The translations under genes and the position numbers were made by a program. A stretch of 15,035 nucleotides of DNA from Pseudomarimonas sp964350895. GTDB taxonomy: Bacteria > Pseudomonadota > Gammaproteobacteria > Xanthomonadales > Xanthomonadaceae. How positions within the stretch are numbered: the stretch's first letter is position 1; every line of letters starts with the position of its first letter. The notes below the pieces were generated by a model. It saw only the letters and a list, made by a program, of their open reading frames with translations. It searched no databases and was not told where the DNA came from. The stretch lies in contig CAYGMG010000104.1 in NCBI GenBank assembly GCA_964350895.1, positions 1-15,035 of the forward strand, read 5' to 3'. Below are positions 7,883 through 14,912 of this stretch, one piece after another.

Positions 7883-9075
7883 TGGCGACTCCGCGTGCTG
7901 CGTTCGAGGACCAGTTTGCCTTGGTTCAACCAGGTCAGCGCAAGCGCTTGGGCGGCGGCGGACAGACTGGCGAAGGCGCTCTCGTCGATCGGCTCGCCGC
8001 TGCAAAGCCGGCTTGCGCCGGCGCGGTCGCAGGGCTGGCCCTGGCCATCGGCATAGGCCAGCGCCGCGCGTCCGCTGCGCACCCAGGCCAGCCGCGCAAA
8101 TGGATGCGGCCGCAGCCGCGCGCCGCGCGCAAGGCGCTGGGCGAGGCTGGCGGCGGTCGAGCGGCGCGGCGGCGGCGCGGACAGCCCGGCCGAGCGGTAG
8201 CGGGTGATCATGCCGGCGAACCAGGCACCGAGCGCCTGATCATCGAGTTCCACCGCAGCGCGGAGCCGCTGGCGCAGGCCGGCCAGGGACTCGGCGTCGA
8301 CCAGGCCCGGATCGCGGGCCGGCGCGCGGCCGGCATCGGCAAAGCGCTTGGCGCCGTCGGTCTGGTCGGCCATGGAGTCGGCAAGGTCGGCCAGCAGCTC
8401 GGCGTCGGAGGGTGCGCGCAGCCCGACTGAAAAGGTCATGCAGGCATCCAGCGCCTCGCCGAAGTGCGGCACCTCGGGCGGCAGGTAGAGCATGTCGCCC
8501 GGCTCCAGCACCCAGTCATGGCTGGGATCGAAGTGCCGCAACAGCTTGAGTGCCTGACCTTCGCGCAGCGCCTGGCTGGCCCCGGGCCGGTCGTCGATCT
8601 GCCAGCGTCGGCGTCCGTGGCCCTGGATCAGGAACACGTCGTAGTGGTCGGTATGCGCACCAACCGAACCGCCTGGCGCTGCAAAGCTGACCATCACGTC
8701 GTCCAGCCGCCAGCGCGGCAGGAAGGAGAACGGCGCCAACAGGGCGGCGACGTCCGGGTCCCACTTGTCGACGTCCTGCACCAGCAGGGTCCAGTCGTGG
8801 TCGGGCAGGGCAGGGAAGCGCTCCTCGGCGAACGGGCCTTGCTCCACCTCCCAGTTGCCGGCGGAGCGATCAAGCCGGATCAGCCGCCCCAGTGCCAGCT
8901 CCTCGCAGGCCAGACCGGCGAGGTCTTCTGGGGTCAACGGGTCCTGCCAGGGCGCGAAAGCGCCGCGCACCAGCAGGGGCCGGCGCTGCCAGTAGTCGCG
9001 CAGGAAGCGCGCCGCCGGCATGCCGAGCAGGCCGCGCTTGCCGGCGATGACCTCGATCGGCAGCTCGCGTTCCAT
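7879..9075 (-). CDS. roxA: RoxA/YcfD-type ribosomal oxygenase (cupin, JmjC-like)
   Basis: A 2-oxoglutarate/Fe(II) oxygenase of the ribosomal oxygenase family. The E. coli member YcfD hydroxylates an arginine of ribosomal protein L16. The 398-residue protein contains the family segment GAHTDHYDVFLIQ (139-151), giving metal ligands His141 and Asp143, and a distal ligand His204 in LPPEVPHFG (198-206). It also has GRRRWQI (154-160) and EPGDMLYLPP (191-200), and a long C-terminal region as in YcfD. The chosen ATG at 9075 comes 1 nt after the purB stop, with GGGAA about 9 nt upstream. A TTG at 9105 in the same frame would overlap purB by 29 nt and is less likely. The product needs 2-oxoglutarate, the substrate of the neighbouring odhA enzyme, though that adjacency may be chance. 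Confidence 0.9.
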   Translation of the reverse strand: MERELPIEVIAGKRGLLGMPAARFLRDYWQRRPLLVRGAFAPWQDPLTPEDLAGLACEELALGRLIRLDRSAGNWEVEQGPFAEERFPALPDHDWTLLVQDVDKWDPDVAALLAPFSFLPRWRLDDVMVSFAAPGGSVGAHTDHYDVFLIQGHGRRRWQIDDRPGASQALREGQALKLLRHFDPSHDWVLEPGDMLYLPPEVPHFGEALDACMTFSVGLRAPSDAELLADLADSMADQTDGAKRFADAGRAPARDPGLVDAESLAGLRQRLRAAVELDDQALGAWFAGMITRYRSAGLSAPPPRRSTAASLAQRLARGARLRPHPFARLAWVRSGRAALAYADGQGQPCDRAGASRLCSGEPIDESAFASLSAAAQALALTWLNQGKLVLERSTRSRQ

Positions 9076-9076
9076 A

Positions 9077-10444
9077 TCAGATGGTTCCCGCGAAGCGCCC
9101 GGCAAGCCCGGTGTAGCCGGAGGGGCTCAGATCGAGCAAGCGCTCCTTGGCCTCGACCGGGATCGCCAGGTCGCCGATGAAGTCGCGCAGCGCCTTCGGA
9201 TCGATGCCCTGGCCGCGGGTCAGCGCCTTGAGCTGCTCGTAAGGGTTGGGCAGACCGTAGCGGCGCATCACCGTTTGCACCGGCTCGGCCAGCACTTCCC
9301 AGGCGGCGTCCAGGTCGGCGGCCAGCCGCTCGGGCGCCACGCTCAGCTTGCCGAGCCCGCGCAGCAGGGCCTCCAGCGCGATCAGCTGGTGGCCGAATGC
9401 GGTGCCCAAGGCGCGCAGCACGGTGGAGTCGGTCAGGTCGCGTTGCCAGCGGCTGATCGGCAGCTTGAGCGAGAAGTGCTCGCACAGCGCATTGCCGAGA
9501 CCGAAGTTGCCCTCGGCATTCTCGAAGTCGATCGGGTTGACCTTGTGCGGCATGGTCGAGGAGCCGACTTCGCCTTCCTTGACCGCCTGCTTGAAGTAGC
9601 CGAGCGAGATGTAGCCCCAGATATCGCGGCACAGGTCGATGCCGATGACGCCGATCCGGCGCAGCGCATCGCAGGTCTCGGCGATGCAGTCGTGCGGCTC
9701 GATCTGGGTGGTGTAGGGGTTGTAGACCAGGCCCAGGGACTCGACGAAGCGCTGCGCCAGCGCCGGCCAGTCGACTTCCGGATAGGCAACCACATGGGCG
9801 TTGAAGTTGCCGACCGCGCCATTGATCTTGCCCTGCAGTTCCACCGCGGCCAGCTGCCGGCGCTGGCGCTGCAGCCGCGCGACGACGTTGGCCAGCTCCT
9901 TGCCCACCGTGGTCGGCGAAGCGGTCTGGCCATGGGTGCGAGAGAGCATCGGCAGGCGTGCGTGGTCGTGAGCCAGCGAGCGCAGGGTCGCGATCAGCCG
10001 GTCCAGGGCCGGCAGCAGCACGCCGTCGCGGCCTTCGCGCAGCATCAGCGCGTAGCTGAGGTTGTTGATGTCCTCGGAGGTGCAGGCGAAGTGGATGAAC
10101 TCGCGTGCCGGGCCGATCTCGGCGTGGCCTTCGAGACGTTCCTTGAGGAAGTACTCGACCGCCTTGACGTCGTGGTTGGTGGTCCGCTCGATCTCCTTGA
10201 CCCGCTCGGCATCGGCCACCGAAAAGCCGTCGGCCAGCTTGCGCAGATGGGTCACCGCGGCCTCACTAAGCGCCGGGAGCTCGGCGATCGCGTCCTCGTC
10301 AGCCAGGGCGATGAGCCACTCGACCTCCACCCTGATCCGTGCGCGGATCAGTCCGTATTCGGAGAACACCGGACGCAGGGCGTGAACCTTGCCGGCGTAG
10401 CGGCCGTCCGTGGGGGAAAGGGCGGTGAGGCTGTGGTCGGACAT
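9077..10444 (-). CDS. purB: Adenylosuccinate lyase
   Basis: Catalyses two fumarate-releasing steps of purine synthesis, SAICAR to AICAR and adenylosuccinate to AMP, as a cytoplasmic homotetramer. The 455 residues match the E. coli-type enzyme (456). The N-terminus LTALSPTDGRYAGK is characteristic. RTHGQTASPTTVGKE carries the family histidine, and the fumarase/aspartase superfamily signature appears as GSSTMPHKVNPIDFENAEGN. The ATG at 10444 has GGAG about 7 nt upstream and aligns with known N-termini. An in-frame ATG at 10474 would add ten residues without family support. It is probably the first gene of an operon with roxA and the acetyltransferase, given the 1-nt and 4-nt-overlap junctions. 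No clear sigma70 promoter was found; the 69-bp gap upstream holds a GC hairpin and a weak TACAAT. Confidence 0.97.
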   Translation of the reverse strand: MSDHSLTALSPTDGRYAGKVHALRPVFSEYGLIRARIRVEVEWLIALADEDAIAELPALSEAAVTHLRKLADGFSVADAERVKEIERTTNHDVKAVEYFLKERLEGHAEIGPAREFIHFACTSEDINNLSYALMLREGRDGVLLPALDRLIATLRSLAHDHARLPMLSRTHGQTASPTTVGKELANVVARLQRQRRQLAAVELQGKINGAVGNFNAHVVAYPEVDWPALAQRFVESLGLVYNPYTTQIEPHDCIAETCDALRRIGVIGIDLCRDIWGYISLGYFKQAVKEGEVGSSTMPHKVNPIDFENAEGNFGLGNALCEHFSLKLPISRWQRDLTDSTVLRALGTAFGHQLIALEALLRGLGKLSVAPERLAADLDAAWEVLAEPVQTVMRRYGLPNPYEQLKALTRGQGIDPKALRDFIGDLAIPVEAKERLLDLSPSGYTGLAGRFAGTI

Positions 10445-10479
10445 GGCGGCTCCGGCGCTGCGGAAAACCGCCATTGTAA

Positions 10480-10503
10480 CGGGCGCCGTGCGGCCGGCGC
10501 CCG
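10480..10503. terminator. GC-rich hairpin between the GSGD-repeat gene and purB
   Basis: CGGGCGCC (10480-10487) pairs perfectly with GGCGCCCG (10496-10503) around an 8-nt loop. It lies 10 nt beyond the stop of the GSGD-repeat gene, where a terminator for the upstream operon is expected. No U-tract follows on the minus strand; the next bases read TTACAATGG. It is therefore at best a weak or non-canonical terminator, or an mRNA-stabilising hairpin. Confidence 0.35.
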
Positions 10504-10513
10504 CACTTTGCGA

Positions 10514-11335
10514 TCAGTTCTCGGGCAGGCTGACCCGGCCGGCGATCCGGCGATGATCAACGTCGCCCGAGCCAATGTCGTCCACCCGCAGATCACCGGC
10601 GACATCCTCGACCGACAGGTCGCCCGAGCCGATGTCTTCAACTTCGACGCTGCCGCCGATCCCGGCGAGCTCGATATCGCCGGAACCCAGCTGCTCGATC
10701 AGCACATCGCCGCGGATATCCCGTCCGTTGAGGTCGCCGGAGCCGAGCCGGGTCACCAGCAGGCTGCCGGCATCGCGCAGGACGACATCGCCCGAGCCCA
10801 CCTCGACGCGCACTTCGCCGGCGACGGTTTCGATCTCGGCGTCGCCCGAGCCGATGCTCAGGCGGATGGCGCCGGCTCGGCTGACCAACAGGTCACCCGA
10901 GCCCATGTCGACATTGACCGAGCCCATGTCGCGCACCTCGACGTCGCCGCTGCCCAACTCCACCGCAATCGGCAGCGCGGCCGGCAGCCTGGCGGCAACA
11001 TCGAGATACCCGTACTGCTTGCCGAAGAAGCCACCGCGGAAGCTGGTGTCCGAGCGCAGCTCGACGCGCAGCTCGGAGCCGATGCGTCGCTGCCGGAGGG
11101 TGACCGTGTCGAGCTTGTCGGCGTCCGAGCTGCAGGCCTTGCCGTCGATGCCGGCTTCGTCGCCCTTGGAAGCGCCGATCCGCAGGTTGTGGGCGCCGAC
11201 ATCGAAGCGCACCGACGTCACCCCGTCCAGGTCCAGCTGCAGCGCGCGCGGCGCGCTGTGCTTGCAGTCCGCGGCCGGGGCAATGCCGGGACCGAGCAGG
11301 ATCAGCGCAGCGGCGAGTGTCTTGAGTCTCATCAT
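10514..11335 (-). CDS. Exported GSGD-repeat beta protein (DUF2807/DUF4097-like)
   Basis: A 273-residue protein with a signal peptide: basic MMRLK, a hydrophobic core at about 6-18, and an APA-A cleavage site near 21. It is therefore exported to the periplasm or envelope. Cys24 and Cys68 might form a disulfide. The C-terminal half is a repeat array with GSGD at 128, 145, 162, 180, 198, 217, 236 and 255, each followed by alternating hydrophobic residues, as in a right-handed beta-helix or solenoid. Proteins of the DUF2807 ('head GIN') and DUF4097 groups have such turns; none has a biochemical function I can name. Tandem ATGs at 11335 and 11332 follow GAGGA, so either could start. It follows the permease by 26 nt and is the last gene of the GntR/ABC operon, which suggests an envelope-linked role. 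Confidence 0.8.
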   Translation of the reverse strand: MMRLKTLAAALILLGPGIAPAADCKHSAPRALQLDLDGVTSVRFDVGAHNLRIGASKGDEAGIDGKACSSDADKLDTVTLRQRRIGSELRVELRSDTSFRGGFFGKQYGYLDVAARLPAALPIAVELGSGDVEVRDMGSVNVDMGSGDLLVSRAGAIRLSIGSGDAEIETVAGEVRVEVGSGDVVLRDAGSLLVTRLGSGDLNGRDIRGDVLIEQLGSGDIELAGIGGSVEVEDIGSGDLSVEDVAGDLRVDDIGSGDVDHRRIAGRVSLPEN

Positions 11336-11361
11336 CGTGTTCCTCGAATGCAGTGGAGGGA

Positions 11362-12333
11362 TCAACCCTCGTCGCGCCAGCGGCGCAGACGGGTGGCAAG
11401 GACCAGCATGGCGATGCCGATGACGGCACCAATCCACAGATGCGGGCTGGCCAGCGAGGCGTAGACGGTTCCCAGGTTGAACAGCTCGGCCAGTTCGGCA
11501 GGCGAGCTGACGTCCTCGATCTTGCCCAGCTGCTCGAAACCGCCGCTGAACCAGCTGCCAGGGAAGACGCTGAACAAGGCGCGGACGACAACATTGCTCC
11601 AGAACCAGGTGTCCGGCACGGCCAGTGTTTCCATCAGGTCGAACCAGCTGACCATGATGCCGGCGCCGACCGGGATGCCGACCGCCCACAGAAACGGCTT
11701 GTTGCGCGCCCATGCCGAACACAGCATCAGCCAGCCCACCGTAGGCAGGGCCCAGAGCATGGCGATCGGCATCATCGCCAGGGTCAGCGCGATCACCCGC
11801 AGCGGACTGGCGTTGAAGAACAGGATGCTGAACATGTTCTGGCCGTGGAAGGCGAAGAACACCGCGACTACCAGCAGGGTAGCCATCGCGGTCAGCAGGC
11901 CCGCCGCGGTGCCCAGCAGGGGCGCCACCAGCAGCGCGCTCAGGACCTTGCTCACTACCGTGTCGCGGTCACTGATCGGCAGCGACTTCCAGAACAGCAC
12001 GCTGCGGTCCTTGCGGTCATCGTAGAGCGCGCCAAGGCAATAGAAGAACACCACGATGGCGCTCACCACGCCGACCAGGCCGGTGATCATCAAAAGGGTC
12101 AGGTCGATGCCCGCGGCGACCTGTTCCAGCGCCTCGGGACTCATGTTCTTCAACACGCCATCGAGCTTCACCATGCCGATCTCGATGTTGCTGCGGTCGG
12201 CGGCGGCGCTGGAGACGGCGATGGCCATGATGTTGAGCAGGACGAACACGCCACCGGCGATGATCGGCGCCCAGAAGAAGCCGCCCTTGTTCTCCCAGAA
12301 CTCGCGCTTCAGCAGCCACTTGATGCTGTTCAT
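11362..12333 (-). CDS. ABC-2-type transporter permease (YtrA-operon type)
   Basis: A 323-residue membrane subunit. About six hydrophobic segments are visible (20-41, 78-103, 130-162, 178-208, 214-231, 296-315). A hydrophilic stretch follows the first segment (about 45-77), and the loop after the second reads YDDRKDRSVLFWKSLPISD (104-122), a conserved feature of ABC-2 permeases of this kind. The protein starts MNSIKWLLKREFWENKGG and ends in a basic tail, RLRRWRDEG. Its start codon overlaps the ATPase stop as ATGA, so the two are probably made in balance as a homologous pair. The substrate is unknown. In Bacillus, Ytr transporters respond to cell-wall-active peptides, and a similar envelope role is a reasonable guess only. 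Confidence 0.88.
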   Translation of the reverse strand: MNSIKWLLKREFWENKGGFFWAPIIAGGVFVLLNIMAIAVSSAAADRSNIEIGMVKLDGVLKNMSPEALEQVAAGIDLTLLMITGLVGVVSAIVVFFYCLGALYDDRKDRSVLFWKSLPISDRDTVVSKVLSALLVAPLLGTAAGLLTAMATLLVVAVFFAFHGQNMFSILFFNASPLRVIALTLAMMPIAMLWALPTVGWLMLCSAWARNKPFLWAVGIPVGAGIMVSWFDLMETLAVPDTWFWSNVVVRALFSVFPGSWFSGGFEQLGKIEDVSSPAELAELFNLGTVYASLASPHLWIGAVIGIAMLVLATRLRRWRDEG

Positions 12334-13187
12334 GCGTAGGCTCCCTTCATGGTGGCAACGAACAGGTCGGAGACGTTCGGCGTGCGGATCTCGCCGAGTG
12401 CTGCCAGCTCACCGCGCGGCACGCCATCGAACAGGAAGACCGACTTGCCGAACACCTGGCGCTCGTCGAGCGGATTGAATCCGCGTGCCTGCTCGGCGCG
12501 CTCGGCCGGCACCATAACCTCGCAAAAGCGGTCGGCGACCTCGTCCATGCTGGCGTCCAGCACGATCTTGCCGTCGCGGATGAACAGCAGGTCGGTGAGG
12601 ATGTGCTCGATTTCCTCGACCTGATGGGTGGTGATGATGATGGTCTTCTCCTCGTCGAAGTAGTCGTTGAGAAGGTTCTGGTAGAACTGCTTGCGATACA
12701 GGATGTCCAGGCCGAGCGTCGGCTCGTCCAACACCAAAAGCTTGGCGTCGATCGCCATCACCAGGGCCAGGTGCAGCTGCACGATCATGCCCTTGGACAT
12801 CTGCTTGACCTTCATTGCCGGGGTCAGCTTGGTCTTGGACAGCAGCGCCTCGCAGCGGGCGCGGTTGAAGCGCGGGTGGATGCCCTCGACGAAGTCGACC
12901 GCTTCGCGGACCCGGATCCAGCGCGGCAGGACAGCCACGTCGGCGATGAAGCAGACATCCTTCATCAGGGCATCGCGCGCGGTGCGCGGATCATGCCCCA
13001 GCACGCTCAGGCTGCCCTCGAACTGGGCAAGGCCCAGGACCGCTTTCAGCGCCGTGGTCTTGCCCGCGCCATTGGGTCCGATCAGGCCGACAATGCGTCC
13101 TGCCGGAATGCTGAAGTCGGTGCCGTCCAGGGCCGGCTTTCCGTTGTAACGCTTGATCAGGCCACGGGCCTCGACTGCCGCACTCAT
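12330..13187 (-). CDS. ABC transporter ATP-binding protein (YtrB-like)
   Basis: A 285-residue nucleotide-binding subunit partnering the adjacent ABC-2 permease. It has Walker A GPNGAGKTT (37-45), Walker B LLVLDEPT (150-157) with Glu155, D-loop LGLD, and H-loop His188 in TTHQVEE. Two positions depart from the textbook: the signature reads MSKGM (130-134) rather than LSGGQ, and the Q-loop region CFIADV (79-84) has Asp where Gln is usual. I believe this divergence is common in the YtrB-like branch, but an alignment is needed. The remaining C-terminal residues (about 215-285) are a typical variable tail. The ATG overlaps the repressor stop as ATGA, and a longer frame to 13277 lies inside that gene and is rejected. 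Confidence 0.9.
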   Translation of the reverse strand: MSAAVEARGLIKRYNGKPALDGTDFSIPAGRIVGLIGPNGAGKTTALKAVLGLAQFEGSLSVLGHDPRTARDALMKDVCFIADVAVLPRWIRVREAVDFVEGIHPRFNRARCEALLSKTKLTPAMKVKQMSKGMIVQLHLALVMAIDAKLLVLDEPTLGLDILYRKQFYQNLLNDYFDEEKTIIITTHQVEEIEHILTDLLFIRDGKIVLDASMDEVADRFCEVMVPAERAEQARGFNPLDERQVFGKSVFLFDGVPRGELAALGEIRTPNVSDLFVATMKGAYA

Positions 13188-13558
13188 TGCTTGGTCCCCT
13201 TGTGCTCGTCTGCTGCCTTCAGCAGCTGGTCGGTGGAAAGCCCCAGGCGCTCGATGCGGATCAGCATCGCCGGCCACTCCTCCCGGAGGAATCGCTCGCG
13301 CTCGCTGGCGAGGAGTTTTTCCGGCGCTCCTTCGGTCACGTACATACCCAGTCCCCTGCGTTTTTCGACCAGCGATTCATCGGCCAATTCCTGATAGGCC
13401 CGCGATACGGTGATCGGATTGAGTTGAAAGTCGGCGGCCACCTGGCGCACCGATGGCAGTGCGTCACCTGGCTTGAGCACGCCATCCAGCATCATCGCCA
13501 CCACCCGCTCCTTGAGCTGCAGGTAGATCGGCGTGGTGTCGTTCCATTGCACGCTCAT
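13184..13558 (-). CDS. GntR-family transcriptional repressor, YtrA subfamily
   Basis: A 124-residue regulator. The N-terminal winged helix (about 8-77) has PIYLQLKERV, the recognition region LPSVRQVAADFQLNPITVSRAYQEL, and the wing LVEKRRGLGMYV. The C-terminal part is only about 47 residues, too short for the FadR, HutC or MocR effector domains, which places it in the YtrA subfamily of short GntR proteins. Such repressors usually control the ABC transporter encoded next to them. Here the ATPase gene overlaps the stop codon, and a GGTG-N16-CACC palindrome sits in the operon promoter. The ATG at 13558 follows the small-protein stop by 2 nt, with GGAG about 9 nt upstream inside that gene. What releases the repressor cannot be read from the sequence. 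Confidence 0.92.
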   Translation of the reverse strand: MSVQWNDTTPIYLQLKERVVAMMLDGVLKPGDALPSVRQVAADFQLNPITVSRAYQELADESLVEKRRGLGMYVTEGAPEKLLASERERFLREEWPAMLIRIERLGLSTDQLLKAADEHKGTKQ

Positions 13559-13560
13559 AC

Positions 13561-13899
13561 TCAGGACTCCGTACGCGCGGCCGGCTTGGCGGCGAAGGAA
13601 TAGAAGGGCATGCGAACGCCGGGCAGGCTGCCCTTGGCCGGCGCGTCAGGCTGCGAGGCGGGGGTGGAGTCGCCCTCGTCGCGGCCGGCCTCGACGGCGG
13701 CATCGATCGACAGCGCGGCCAGGCTGACCGCCAGCTGGAATACCGCACGCTCGCTCTCCACGTCCATTCCGGTCAGGCCCTGCAGCGGGCTGGCGAAGGC
13801 GGCCGGACGCTCGTTCGGCTCGGCCACCGCGAGAAAGGCCATGACCAGTGCGGTGGCGACAGCGGCGGTCAGCAGCGAGCTCTTGAGTCGGTACCACAT
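13561..13899 (-). CDS. Small membrane-anchored or exported protein, first gene of YtrA operon
   Basis: I do not recognise this 112-residue protein. It begins MWYRLKSS and has one hydrophobic helix (about 9-26) with a positive N-flank, so it is probably anchored in the inner membrane with its remainder in the periplasm, or secreted. Residues 45-72 could form an amphipathic helix. Residues 73-91 are rich in Asp, Ser, Pro and Ala and look disordered, and the tail carries LPGVRMPFYSF (92-102). The ATG at 13899 has a good GGGAG Shine-Dalgarno about 7 nt upstream and is the first start after the predicted promoter. A longer frame to 13998 would run through the promoter and is rejected. Its stop is 2 nt from the GntR start, so it is co-transcribed and probably serves the same transport or envelope-stress unit. 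Confidence 0.7.
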   Translation of the reverse strand: MWYRLKSSLLTAAVATALVMAFLAVAEPNERPAAFASPLQGLTGMDVESERAVFQLAVSLAALSIDAAVEAGRDEGDSTPASQPDAPAKGSLPGVRMPFYSFAAKPAARTES

Positions 13900-13928
13900 G
13901 GCGCTCTCCCTTGGTGAGCTATTGCGTC

Positions 13929-13952
13929 GGTGTTGTAGGTAACTATAACACC
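13929..13952. promoter_or_regulatory. Candidate YtrA operator, GGTG-N16-CACC
   Basis: A 24-bp palindrome: 10-nt arms (13929-13938 and 13943-13952) are complementary at 9 of 10 positions around a 4-nt centre. The ends give GGTG-N16-CACC, which is, as I recall, the motif reported for a YtrA-type repressor in Xanthomonas citri. It begins 30 nt before the first gene of the operon and covers the predicted -10 box, the right place for repression by the GntR protein encoded in the same operon. Confidence 0.75.
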
Positions 13953-13969
13953 AGTTCTCAGGCCTGCAA
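13942..13969 (-). promoter_or_regulatory. Predicted sigma70 promoter of the YtrA/ABC operon
   Basis: On the minus strand, TTGCAG (13964-13969) serves as -35 and TATAGT (13942-13947) as -10, spaced 16 bp. Transcription would start near 13935, giving a leader of about 36 nt before the ATG at 13899. The -10 lies inside the palindromic operator. Confidence 0.6.
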
Positions 13970-14282
13970 GCCCCCGAGGCAAGAGGTTTCCGTGTCATTC
14001 AGACTTGTCGGACAGCACAGGGGCCGAGTGCCGCTGCACGCAGCCTCCGCCGGGAAATCGGCGAGGGCCGACCGAGCGTGGCGAAAACCTCCGACGTCGC
14101 CGAAGCAGCTGACGGACGGCCAGGCCCAGCAAGTGGTTCACCCTGCCCGAGCGCGGCGGTGAATCCGTGCAGCGCAGGGCAGGCGCGGCTGGCGATGCGG
14201 CCGGCGGGGTTACGCTTGCGGCTTCACGTGAAAGCGTGTTCCGCAGCGCTACGCTGGGCGCTCCCTGGTTGAGGTCCTGCCC
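13970..14282. other. Gene-free divergent region upstream of glutathione peroxidase
   Basis: No credible gene is present; short open frames here lack ribosome-binding sites and family features. It must hold the peroxidase promoter, but no convincing -35/-10 pair was found; TTGCGG at 14216-14221 has no suitable partner. Two symmetrical sites are visible: a perfect 10-bp palindrome TTCACGTGAA (14223-14232), 51 nt before the peroxidase ATG, and TTCACC (14137-14142) facing GGTGAA (14158-14163). Either might be a regulator site; neither matches a motif I can name. Confidence 0.5.
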
Positions 14283-14852
14283 ATGAAATTCGCGCTTTCC
14301 CTATTCCTTCTGATTCTTTTCCCGGCGAGCGCCGCGCTGGCGTCCTGCGCGGCCCTGCTCGACCACAGCTATCGCCCGCTGGCTGGCAAGGAGCCGGTGC
14401 ACCTGTGCGAGGCCTATGCTGGCAAGGTGCTTCTGGTCGTCAATACCGCCAGCAAGTGCGGCTTCACTCCGCAGTACGAGGGGCTTGAGGCGCTGCATCA
14501 GGAGTTGTCGGAGCGCGGCTTTGCAGTGGTCGGCTTTCCGTCCAATGACTTCATGGGCCAGGAGCCGGGCAGCGAAGAGGACATTCGCGAGTTCTGCACC
14601 AATACCTATGGCGTCAAGTTCCCGATGTTCGAGAAGGTGGTGGTGACCGGAGACGATGCCACGCCCCTCTACCAAGCACTGACCCGCCAATCGGGCCAGG
14701 CACCGCAGTGGAACTTCCACAAATACCTGATCGACCGCGACGGCAAGCTGGTCGCCAGCTTCGGCTCCCGTGTCAAGCCCGACGATGCCGCCATGCGCGC
14801 CCAGATCGACTCGCTGATTGGCGCCGCAGCCGGCACCGCTGGCAGCCGCTGA
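14283..14852 (+). CDS. Exported glutathione peroxidase / thioredoxin-type peroxidase
   Basis: A 189-residue peroxidase of the glutathione peroxidase family with a signal peptide. It reduces hydroperoxides; non-selenium bacterial members often use thioredoxin rather than glutathione. The catalytic tetrad is visible: peroxidatic Cys59 in NTASKCGFTPQYEGLE, Gln93 in FPSNDFMGQEPG, and Trp143-Asn144 in WNFHKYLID. Cys105 in REFCTNTYG is a possible resolving cysteine. The N-terminal hydrophobic segment (about 3-20) ends in LASC, a plausible lipobox with Cys22 (Ala at +2), so the protein may be an outer-membrane lipoprotein; ordinary signal peptidase cleavage is the alternative. GAGG lies about 8 nt before the ATG. 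It is the only plus-strand gene and is transcribed away from the YtrA operon. A 7-bp hairpin (14865-14871/14892-14898) follows but has no T-tract. Confidence 0.92.
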   Translation: MKFALSLFLLILFPASAALASCAALLDHSYRPLAGKEPVHLCEAYAGKVLLVVNTASKCGFTPQYEGLEALHQELSERGFAVVGFPSNDFMGQEPGSEEDIREFCTNTYGVKFPMFEKVVVTGDDATPLYQALTRQSGQAPQWNFHKYLIDRDGKLVASFGSRVKPDDAAMRAQIDSLIGAAAGTAGSR

Positions 14853-14912
14853 GGCAGCGTTCGCCGGGCCTCCTCGTCGCTGAAACCGGGCAGGCCCGCG
14901 ATCGGCAACCAA

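Noticed and set aside
10473..10478. TACAAT as a purB -10 box
   Set aside because: No -35 partner; the region 17 bp upstream is the GC hairpin, so evidence is too thin.
9020..11464. 814-residue plus-strand frame across purB and the GSGD-repeat gene
   Set aside because: It spans antisense to two genes and their gap. Its repetitive appearance near the end only mirrors the GSGD repeats.
14223..14232. TTCACGTGAA palindrome as a named regulator site
   Set aside because: A perfect 10-bp palindrome, but it matches no motif I can name with confidence and can arise by chance; noted only in the gap description.
14865..14898. 7-bp hairpin after the peroxidase as intrinsic terminator
   Set aside because: A 20-nt loop and no T-tract.
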